Of a stretch of 64,000 nucleotides of DNA, positions 35,262 to 40,555 are shown piece after piece. Each line of letters starts with the position of its first letter. The first letter of the stretch is position 1. Made by a program: the position numbers and the translations under genes. Below the pieces are notes generated by a model. That model was not told the origin of the DNA and did not search any database. It saw only the letters and a program-made list of their open reading frames with translations. Source of the DNA: a virus; the IMG/VR virus record IMGVR_UViG_3300046787_000508, positions 124,001 to 188,000 of that record; one strand, written 5' to 3'.

Positions 35262-35387
35262 TTGTAATTGACATAACGTCCTTAGCGGGAGAGCTTAGTA
35301 TATTACGGATAATCCTTCGGTAATTTACGATATGGTAACGTAGAAACAAGAGTAAGAGGATTTGAGTTCTACCTATGTTAGTTACAA
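35262..35387 (+). ncRNA. Structured spacer RNA closed by a 14-bp stem
   Basis: TTGTAATTGACATA (35262-35275) pairs with TATGTTAGTTACAA (35374-35387) with only two G-U pairs. Inside are further hairpins (GTAGAAAC / GTTCTAC). It fills exactly the space between the tRNA-like RNA and tRNA-Asp and has no convincing reading frame. Confidence 0.5.
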
Positions 35388-35392
35388 TTTTT

Positions 35393-35465
35393 GGGATTGA
35401 GGTCAAACGGTTAAGATGTCGCCCTGTCACGGCGCACGGAGCGGGTTCAACTCCCGTCAGTCCCG
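35393..35465 (+). tRNA. tRNA-Asp (GTC)
   Basis: Anticodon arm with loop CTGTCAC; acceptor GGGATTG/CAGTCCC. Confidence 0.9.
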
Positions 35466-35673
35466 CAAATGAGTAAGAGATACTCAATGATTTGGCATCG
35501 TTCGAAATAATGATGTAGTTGTTTCCTTCCACGATTTTATAGAGGGGGTCTCGGAATATGGTCGTAACAAAACTACCGAGTATGTTTGACGTTTTAAGCG
35601 GTAAGACGCGATGGGTTTTTCAATACGAAAAACTGTGAATATCTACCTCGAAATAATCTCATCGGGGACAATT
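35466..35673 (+). ncRNA. Structured spacer between tRNA-Asp and tRNA-Ser
   Basis: Hairpin CATCGTT/AATGATG near the start, then TTGTTTCC (35519) pairing with GGGGACAA (35664), enclosing CTCGG/CCGAG and GTTTTTC/GAAAAAC hairpins. The closing stem ends 2 nt before tRNA-Ser. No gene is visible. Confidence 0.45.
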
Positions 35674-35759
35674 GGAAGGATGGCAGAGTTGGTCGATTGT
35701 ACCTGACTTGAAATCAGGCGTACTGCAAGGTACCGTGGGTTCGAATCCTACTCCTTCCG
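35674..35759 (+). tRNA. tRNA-Ser (TGA)
   Basis: Class II tRNA; anticodon arm CCTGA-CTTGAAA-TCAGG and long variable arm GTAC..GTAC. Confidence 0.92.
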
Positions 35760-36033
35760 CAATTCGACGACATTTAGGGTGATTTAGTATCTAGATTACT
35801 CTTTGTAACGATTACGGAAGTACACATTTATTTGTGTTAAACGTTAAGTTCGACAGGTAGAAACTAAGTGGTTCGGAATTTGACTGAAACAAGGTGACTT
35901 GGTCTTTGAAGTATTCAAACGATTTATCGTTGTAGGTACTGAATAACAAGAAGATAAACTAAGAACATCATCGTATGAAGTTTACCTAGAGAAATTTATA
36001 AAACGATGACTGCTCGGAAAGACGGGCTCATTT
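35760..36033 (+). ncRNA. Structured spacer without a gene
   Basis: 274 nt with several inverted repeats: ACACA/TGTGT, AACGAT/ATCGTT, and CATCGT (35969) with ACGATG (36003). No reading frame of note. Similar in size and style to the other inter-tRNA spacers. Confidence 0.4.
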
Positions 36034-36145
36034 AATTAGGTGGCGGAATTGGTAAACGTAGAGATGTTGAAGTTTAGGTATCACTATGATTAAGTTCAGA
36101 AACTTGACCTAATGCTCTAAACAGGTTCGAATCCTGTCCTGATTA
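36034..36145 (+). ncRNA. Oversized tRNA-like RNA (Leu-like)
   Basis: 112 nt. Acceptor AATTAGG/CCTGATT, Leu-type D region (TGGCGGAATTGGTAAACG) and T arm ACAGG-TTCGAAT-CCTGT are intact. The middle holds TAGAG/CTCTA and AAGTT-CAGA-AACTT pairings instead of a normal anticodon and variable arm, so about 25 nt are extra. Confidence 0.55.
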
Positions 36146-36350
36146 CAGGTCGTCTTTTTATATTGCTCCCGTTTGTGAGTTAACTTTATAGACGTAAAAC
36201 TTAAAGTAATGAAAATCATTCCCTTCTGGAGTTGACGGTAAAACTATCCAGTCCTGTTCCTTACCGAAGGAGTTTCCGGACGTTAATATGAAACTCAAAC
36301 GACAGTGAAAAGTAGGGACTTATAAGTTTTACCTGAACTTGTCCCGAATT
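36146..36350 (+). ncRNA. Structured spacer before tRNA-Glu
   Basis: GTAAAACTTA (36194) pairs perfectly with TAAGTTTTAC (36323); internal GGTAA/TTACC and CGTTT../..AGACG stems. No gene is visible. Confidence 0.45.
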
Positions 36351-36422
36351 GGCCCGTTCGACTATCGGTTAGGTCGTCAGGTTTTCATCCTGGAAAGAGG
36401 GGTTCGACTCCCCTACGGGCTA
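36351..36422 (+). tRNA. tRNA-Glu (TTC), second copy
   Basis: Anticodon arm CAGG-TTTTCAT-CCTG; acceptor GGCCCGT/ACGGGCT. Confidence 0.9.
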
Positions 36423-36436
36423 CTAAATTTAATGAA

Positions 36437-36628
36437 ATGAAAAAGTTAATTTTATTATTGGTTGTGATGTTTAGTATGAGTGGTTGTTATACCACATATA
36501 GAACGCCACAAAGACACAATGGACTTAGACCTTTATGGTATAATCCAAGAACTCATCAAGGACCGTTTTATAATCATCCAAGACCAAGAAACATGAGACC
36601 ACATTTCAATCCAAGAAATCGTTGGTAA
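36437..36628 (+). CDS. Small lipoprotein rich in Pro/Arg/His
   Basis: 63 residues: lipoprotein signal MKKLILLLVVMFSMSGC and a mature part of Pro, Arg, Asn, His and aromatics (YNHPRPRNMRPHFNPRNRW). Function unknown. Confidence 0.6.
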   Translation: MKKLILLLVVMFSMSGCYTTYRTPQRHNGLRPLWYNPRTHQGPFYNHPRPRNMRPHFNPRNRW

Positions 36629-36656
36629 CATTTGACTTTTTAATATTTTATTAGTA

Positions 36657-36663
36657 TATTTAT
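36657..36663 (+). promoter_or_regulatory. TATTTAT box before the Pth2-like gene
   Basis: TATTTATATTATT leads into the ATG at 36670, which supports that ATG as the true start and so places the TAG at codon 5 inside the gene. Confidence 0.5.
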
Positions 36664-36669
36664 ATTATT

Positions 36670-36999
36670 ATGAAACAACATTAGACACATAGACTTATAA
36701 CCGTAACGAGAAAAGATATTTCTCCGGGTTATCAAATTGCACAATCGGGGCATGCAATTGCACAATTCTTTTTAGACCATCCCGATTTATCTAAAAAATG
36801 GAACAACAACTATCTTATTTCGTTGTCCATAGATTCCGAACAAAAATTACATAAACTTTTTACCGACTTAATTGAGTGTGGAATATCCGTATCCGTGTTT
36901 AACGAACCAGATATTGATAATCAACTAACGTCACTGTGCTTCCTCGAAACGGGAGATACAAAAAAATACACACATAAACTTAAATTATCTTTAAATTAA
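36670..36999 (+). CDS. Pth2-like peptidyl-tRNA hydrolase with in-frame TAG at codon 5
   Basis: Reading from ATG 36670 to TAA 36997-36999 gives 109 codons if the TAG at 36682-36684 is decoded. The product matches the Pth2 fold: RKDISPGYQIAQSGHAIAQF is the nucleotide/tRNA binding start of that family, followed by LISLSIDSEQKLHKLFTDL and GISVSVFNEPD. Pth2 frees tRNA from aborted peptidyl-tRNA. No ATG, GTG or TTG offers a start after the TAG before the core. A CTA-anticodon tRNA lies at 37576, so amber decoding is plausible; a mutation or assembly error is the alternative. Confidence 0.7.
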
Positions 37000-37108
37000 G
37001 AAACCATGAAATAGATACGACCACCGAACTAAACTTAATAAAGTAAAAAATGCTCGATAAAGGCATCAACTTTATCATTAAACAATAACTTTATTAAATT
37101 TAAACAAA

Positions 37109-37447
37109 ATGAAAAAATACACAAATAACCCAACACAAATGATTAAATGTACATTCTCTAACTCAGTTCATAAAATATTAGAACCTAATATCGATATTAA
37201 AAATCGTGAAAGATGGAGAAAAGAAAATCGTGACAAATACAATTTCACTGATGAACAAAAAATAGAAATGTTCGATAAGATAATGAAAATACATAAAGAA
37301 ACATCTAATGAATTAACATCTTATCAATTTGATAGGAGAGACAAAAAAAGGTTACACGCTGACCGTGTCGCTCGAGGTTATAAATTTAAAACAAAAACCA
37401 AAAAGGAAGAATATGAAAAAAATATTCAGAAAGATTTGGTATTATAA
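37109..37447 (+). CDS. Hypothetical basic helical protein
   Basis: 112 residues, strongly basic and helical (NRERWRKENRDKYNFTDEQK). No motif recognised. It lies between the Pth2-like gene and the suppressor tRNA and could bind RNA, on charge alone. Confidence 0.6.
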   Translation: MKKYTNNPTQMIKCTFSNSVHKILEPNIDIKNRERWRKENRDKYNFTDEQKIEMFDKIMKIHKETSNELTSYQFDRRDKKRLHADRVARGYKFKTKTKKEEYEKNIQKDLVL

Positions 37448-37466
37448 AAAATAAACAATACATTTG
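37436..37466 (+). promoter_or_regulatory. Bacteroidota-type promoter for the suppressor tRNA
   Basis: TTG at 37436, 20-nt spacer, TACATTTG at 37459-37466. Confidence 0.7.
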
Positions 37467-37470
37467 TATT

Positions 37471-37573
37471 ATAATTTACAACCAAAGAGACATTGACTTA
37501 GTAACCCAGTGGAGGCACACATAAACTGTATTAGTGAAAAGTTGAGGTGATAGACCACCATGTTGTAAATTAT
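37471..37573 (+). ncRNA. Structured leader closed by a perfect 12-bp stem
   Basis: ATAATTTACAAC (37471-37482) pairs perfectly with GTTGTAAATTAT (37562-37573). It begins at about the expected transcription start of the promoter and ends 2 nt before the suppressor tRNA. Confidence 0.55.
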
Positions 37574-37575
37574 TT

Positions 37576-37647
37576 GTCCTGTTAGTGTAGTGGTAGCACG
37601 AAGGTCTCTAAAACCTTTAAGGGTCGGTTCGAGTCCGACACGGGGCA
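37576..37647 (+). tRNA. Amber-suppressor tRNA (CTA)
   Basis: Acceptor GTCCTGT/ACGGGGC, D arm AGTGTAGTGGTAGCAC, anticodon arm AAGGT-CTCTAAA-ACCTT giving CTA, T arm GTCGG-TTCGAGT-CCGAC. It reads UAG. The arm GGT-CTCTAAA-ACC differs by one base from the Trp pattern (CTCCAAA), so descent from tRNA-Trp is possible; Gln is the other candidate. The amino acid cannot be fixed here. Confidence 0.9.
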
Positions 37648-37672
37648 CAAAAATAAAAAAAATAAAAAATAT

Positions 37673-37703
37673 TTGTTTACTATTGATATTTTTTGTAAAT
37701 TTG
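37673..37703 (+). promoter_or_regulatory. Bacteroidota-type promoter for the mini-gene at 37721
   Basis: TTG at 37673, 20-nt spacer, TAAATTTG at 37696-37703. Confidence 0.7.
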
Positions 37704-37720
37704 CATATACTTATTAAACG

Positions 37721-37828
37721 ATGAAGAATATAAATAACATATTGACGAGTACGAGACCCCTTAACAATGGTAATGGGTATGGTGTGCAACCGTTAAGTTA
37801 CTTATGTTCGGATATTATTGAGATGTAA
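37721..37828 (+). CDS. Mini-gene of 35 residues
   Basis: 35 residues (MKNINNILTSTRPLNNGNGY and then GVQPLSYLCSDIIEM) with its own promoter and a strong terminator at 37848. The arrangement repeats that at 32418-32632. It could be a small effector or a leader peptide; no family is recognised. Confidence 0.45.
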   Translation: MKNINNILTSTRPLNNGNGYGVQPLSYLCSDIIEM

Positions 37829-37847
37829 ATAAATTTTACAATTATAA

Positions 37848-37886
37848 ATCAACCCGAACAAATTAAAAAAATGTTCGGGTTTTTTG
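37848..37886 (+). terminator. Terminator after the mini-gene
   Basis: AACCCGAACA / TGTTCGGGTT hairpin followed by TTTTTTG. Confidence 0.85.
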
Positions 37887-37914
37887 TTTTAATTAAATTT
37901 TATTATTACATTTG
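37884..37914 (+). promoter_or_regulatory. Bacteroidota-type promoter for the Leu-Asn tRNA block
   Basis: TTG at 37884, 20-nt spacer, TACATTTG at 37907-37914. Confidence 0.7.
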
Positions 37915-37947
37915 TAACGTAGTTCATTGACATTCTGAGAAAGTAAC

Positions 37948-38032
37948 GCCCGGGTGGTGTAATGGTAGCCACGAGGGACTTAAAATCCCTTGGACAGAAA
38001 CGTTCGTGCCGGTTCGAGTCCGGCCCCGGGTA
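37948..38032 (+). tRNA. tRNA-Leu (TAA)
   Basis: Class II; anticodon arm GGGA-CTTAAAA-TCCC; acceptor GCCCGGG/CCCGGGT. Confidence 0.9.
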
Positions 38033-38080
38033 CGAAGCTTAGTTCACACTATACTCGCGAAGAGGAGGAAGTGTATTTTT

Positions 38081-38154
38081 GGTTCCATAGCTCAATTGGA
38101 TAGAGCAACACACTTCTAATGTGTAGGTTTCAGGTTCGACTCCTGATGGAATCA
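38081..38154 (+). tRNA. tRNA-Arg (TCT)
   Basis: Anticodon arm ACACA-CTTCTAA-TGTGT; acceptor GGTTCCA/TGGAATC. Confidence 0.93.
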
Positions 38155-38212
38155 CACCGGTGGTAGTTTTGAGGTTGACGAATTCTACATAAAAAAAATA
38201 ATTCATCCACTA

Positions 38213-38285
38213 CTAGGTGTGGGAAAGTTGGTAATCCGCGTGGTTTGGGACCACGAGACCGTAGGTTCGAGCCCTACCACTTAGA
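38213..38285 (+). tRNA. tRNA-Pro (TGG)
   Basis: Anticodon arm CGTGG-TTTGGGA-CCACG; acceptor CTAGGTG/CACTTAG. A hairpin (GGTGGTAGT...ACTAC) precedes it directly. Confidence 0.9.
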
Positions 38286-38362
38286 CGAGATGGTGATAAC
38301 CAATCAGCAGCCAAAATGTATACAGAAATGCTGGAGGTGACAAACGGGGAGAGACCCGTACA

Positions 38363-38444
38363 TACCCGAGTGGTGGAATGGTATACACAGCGGTCTTAGA
38401 AACCGTGTCGAAAGGCGTGTCGGTTCGAGTCCGACCTTGGGTAC
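38363..38444 (+). tRNA. tRNA-Leu (TAG)
   Basis: Class II; anticodon arm GCGGT-CTTAGAA-ACCGT; acceptor TACCCGA/TTGGGTA. Confidence 0.9.
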
Positions 38445-38451
38445 GAAAATT

Positions 38452-38523
38452 GGCCTTGTAGCTCAGTGGTAGAGCAGTTGACTGTTAATCAACTGGTCGT
38501 TGGTTCGAATCCAACCGGGGCCT
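38452..38523 (+). tRNA. tRNA-Asn (GTT)
   Basis: Anticodon arm GTTGA-CTGTTAA-TCAAC; acceptor GGCCTTG/CGGGGCC. An interrupted second Asn gene is at 43314. Confidence 0.93.
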
Positions 38524-38589
38524 CAAAAAGTTTAACCATATAAGGTTGAATAAGATGACAGACGAAAGTTATCTCTTGAGGGTAAAATG

Positions 38590-38655
38590 AAAAGATTGGT
38601 AGAGTGGTACTACGGGGTGACGGCCCAAACGCAGGTTCGATTCCTGTATCGAAGT
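38590..38655 (+). ncRNA. Partial tRNA-like fragment
   Basis: A D-arm-like GTAG-AGTGGTA-CTAC and a good T arm GCAGG-TTCGATT-CCTGT flank a poor anticodon arm. The following TATCGAAGT finds its complement ACTTTGATA only downstream, just before tRNA-Tyr. A degenerate tRNA is the simplest reading. Confidence 0.35.
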
Positions 38656-38717
38656 AATTTGAGAGTAAAGGTAAAAGGTATTAATAGCGGTCTAAAAACT
38701 GGGTTAAACTTTGATAT

Positions 38718-38799
38718 GGGAGCATCGCATAGCGGCAATTGCAGAAGACTGTAAATCTTCCCTCTTTCGAGTTCGTAGGTTCGAGTCCTACTGCTCCCA
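38718..38799 (+). tRNA. tRNA-Tyr (GTA)
   Basis: Class II-type long variable arm; anticodon arm GAAGA-CTGTAAA-TCTTC; acceptor GGGAGCA/TGCTCCC. Confidence 0.93.
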
Positions 38800-38813
38800 C
38801 AAAAAAACAAATT

Positions 38814-39467
38814 ATGGCAACATTAGAAACACAGTACAAGGATTTTTTGGTTAAAAACCCAAGTTCAACGTTTACATTTGAAGAATGGAAAAACGACCAC
38901 GGGGTTAAGATTGCAAATGCAGTTGAACGTTCTTCCTCACTTAAGAAAATTATTGATGAGATTAGAACACCCGAATACAAGGAAAGGAGATTAAAAGAAA
39001 AAAAAGAAAGTAAAGAAAGATTAACCGCCGAGTATCAGTTTGGATATTATGTTGGTGAAGAAATTGTGACAAGGCATTTACCAACGATTACAACAGATAT
39101 GATAAAGTCTCGTAATCAAATTAAAGTTTCGGATGAAGACACTGAAGAAAACAAACGTATACATGACCTATGGTGGGAGAGTGGAAAATATGGTTCCAAT
39201 CCTGACGATGTGGTTAATAAAGAAACTTGGAAATTATATCGACAACATATGGTTATGTTGGAAAAGAAGTATCTCCCAAATCCTTTAAAATGTAATATTG
39301 ATTTATTAAATATTCGTGACGAGAAAGATTTTAAAGATGGGTTAATCCATTCGTTGTGGAATTGTGATATGTGTACTTACAGTTTAAAACCTGAAGACAT
39401 TAAGATATACGATGATGAAGATATGTGGTTTACCATCATTGAATTTATCCTAAGAGACGAAGAATAA
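38814..39467 (+). CDS. Hypothetical protein between tRNA genes
   Basis: 217 residues, highly charged and helical, from the ATG at 38814 (an earlier ATG lies inside tRNA-Tyr). DLWWESGKYGSNPDD and LIHSLWNCDMCTYSLKPEDI are notable aromatic/Cys stretches, but no family is recognised. It starts 15 bases after the tRNA and ends 7 before the next one. Confidence 0.7.
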   Translation: MATLETQYKDFLVKNPSSTFTFEEWKNDHGVKIANAVERSSSLKKIIDEIRTPEYKERRLKEKKESKERLTAEYQFGYYVGEEIVTRHLPTITTDMIKSRNQIKVSDEDTEENKRIHDLWWESGKYGSNPDDVVNKETWKLYRQHMVMLEKKYLPNPLKCNIDLLNIRDEKDFKDGLIHSLWNCDMCTYSLKPEDIKIYDDEDMWFTIIEFILRDEE

Positions 39468-39473
39468 TAGTTT

Positions 39474-39547
39474 GGACTTGTAGCTCAGTTGGTTAGAGCA
39501 CCGCACTCATAATGCGTAGGTCCCTGGTTCGAGCCCAGGCTGGTCCA
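39474..39547 (+). tRNA. tRNA-Met or tRNA-Ile2 (CAT)
   Basis: Standard class I tRNA; anticodon arm CGCA-CTCATAA-TGCG. Elongator Met or lysidine-type Ile cannot be separated by eye. Confidence 0.85.
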
Positions 39548-39554
39548 CAAAATT

Positions 39555-39631
39555 TGGAAAGTTAGCTCAGTTGGTTCAGAGCACCTCGTTTACACCGAGG
39601 GGGTCGTAGGTTCGAATCCTACACTTTCTAC
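39555..39631 (+). tRNA. tRNA-Val (TAC)
   Basis: Anticodon arm CTCG-TTTACAC-CGAG; acceptor TGGAAAG/CTTTCTA. Confidence 0.9.
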
Positions 39632-39632
39632 A

Positions 39633-39818
39633 ATGTATCAAATGTGCAGTGAAAGTTGATGTAGGCATACATCGGTGAGGTGGGTTCGAATCCCAAGTAA
39701 CAATACCCAATTTGGTGGGGGCCGAGTAACTGATAACACATTATAGCCGATTTTGGGTTGTGCACCTCGTCCGAGAAACCCTAATAGTTCCTAATAGACC
39801 GGTATGGAACTGATACAT
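39633..39818 (+). ncRNA. Structured spacer closed by a perfect 8-bp stem
   Basis: ATGTATCA (39633-39640) pairs with TGATACAT (39811-39818). It begins 2 nt after tRNA-Val and ends 5 nt before tRNA-Thr and contains GATGT/ACATC and a T-arm-like TGGG-TTCGAAT-CCCA hairpin. No gene is visible. Confidence 0.5.
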
Positions 39819-39823
39819 AATTT

Positions 39824-39896
39824 GCCTCCATAGCTCAGTTGGTAGAGCAGCTGATTTGTAATCAGCAGGTCGTTGGTTCGAGCCCGACTGGAGGCT
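39824..39896 (+). tRNA. tRNA-Thr (TGT)
   Basis: Anticodon arm CTGA-TTTGTAA-TCAG; acceptor GCCTCCA/TGGAGGC. Confidence 0.93.
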
Positions 39897-39900
39897 CATA

Positions 39901-39974
39901 AGCAGATGTCGTATAATGGTCATTACTTCAGACTTCCAATCTGAAGATGAGAGTTCGATTCTCTCCATCTGCTC
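39901..39974 (+). tRNA. tRNA-Gly (TCC)
   Basis: Anticodon arm TCAGA-CTTCCAA-TCTGA; acceptor AGCAGAT/ATCTGCT. Confidence 0.92.
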
Positions 39975-40069
39975 TGTCGGTACCCAAAGGGTGAAGGACG
40001 TGGTATGGGACTTGTTCCCTCAAACTCAATACCGTAAGTTGAGCGGCCAATCTACGGGATTGGCTTTAC
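39975..40069 (+). ncRNA. Structured spacer between tRNA-Gly and tRNA-Gln
   Basis: 95 nt with hairpins GGTACCC/GGGT, GGTAT/ATACC and GCCAATC-tacgg-GATTGGC. No reading frame. Confidence 0.4.
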
Positions 40070-40141
40070 TGTTCCATGGTGTAACGGTTAACACTACCGG
40101 TTTTGAGCCGGTCATTTCAGGTTCGAATCCTGATGGGACAA
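40070..40141 (+). tRNA. tRNA-Gln (TTG)
   Basis: Anticodon arm ACCGG-TTTTGAG-CCGGT; acceptor TGTTCCA/TGGGACA. Confidence 0.92.
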
Positions 40142-40145
40142 CAAA

Positions 40146-40231
40146 GGAAGGTTACCCAAGTTGGTGAAGGGGCCTGTTTGCTAAACAGGTAGGGTGTAAC
40201 AGCCGCGAGAGTTCGAGCCTCTCACTTTCCG
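40146..40231 (+). tRNA. tRNA-Ser (GCT)
   Basis: Class II; anticodon arm CCTGT-TTGCTAA-ACAGG; acceptor GGAAGGT/ACTTTCC. Confidence 0.92.
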
Positions 40232-40233
40232 CA

Positions 40234-40300
40234 AATCGATAGTGCTGTACGCGACGGAGACACAAGACAGAAGTGAAGGAACTGTCCCTATTGATTTTTT
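40234..40300 (+). ncRNA. Structured RNA closed by a 9-bp stem, followed by a T tract
   Basis: AATCGATAG (40234) pairs with CTATTGATT (40288-40296), followed by TTTTTT; inner hairpin GACAG/CTGTC. It may end the tRNA transcript. Confidence 0.45.
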
Positions 40301-40304
40301 TTAT

Positions 40305-40441
40305 TGTAATGTGTTGGAATTAGATATGAATAATATCTTTGGCAGACAAGCCCTCCTGTCTCGGGGGTGATGAAAAAGAAATAGGTTAATGGTAACATAA
40401 ACTGAATCTCATCGTGGATGGTTCGAGTCCTCCCATTACAG
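40305..40441 (+). ncRNA. Oversized tRNA-like RNA with perfect acceptor stem
   Basis: 137 nt. Acceptor TGTAATG/CATTACA is perfect, a T-loop sequence GGTTCGAGTCC and a D-like GGTTAATGGTAAC are present, but the T stem has mismatches and the middle ~90 nt holds extra hairpins. No standard anticodon arm was found. Confidence 0.4.
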
Positions 40442-40476
40442 CATTATAAAAAAAACAAAAAATTTTTACAAAAGGC

Positions 40477-40506
40477 TTGTTTTTTAAAAAATATTATGTA
40501 CATTTG
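40477..40506 (+). promoter_or_regulatory. Bacteroidota-type promoter for the TerD-like fusion gene
   Basis: TTG at 40477, 19-nt spacer, TACATTTG at 40499-40506, about 50 bases before the ATG at 40556. Confidence 0.75.
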
Positions 40507-40555
40507 TACTCACAACAACAATTAACAACATTATTAACAACAAAATTTTACAACA

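Noticed and set aside
38640-38715. Circularly permuted tRNA
   Set aside because: TATCGAAGT does pair with ACTTTGATA downstream, but tRNA-Tyr begins immediately after and leaves no 5' half.
36670-39467. Global reassignment of TAG to sense
   Set aside because: TAG is an apparent final stop in several genes (23104, 44005, 58789, 60661) and no long gene is broken by internal TAG, so only selective suppression is supported.
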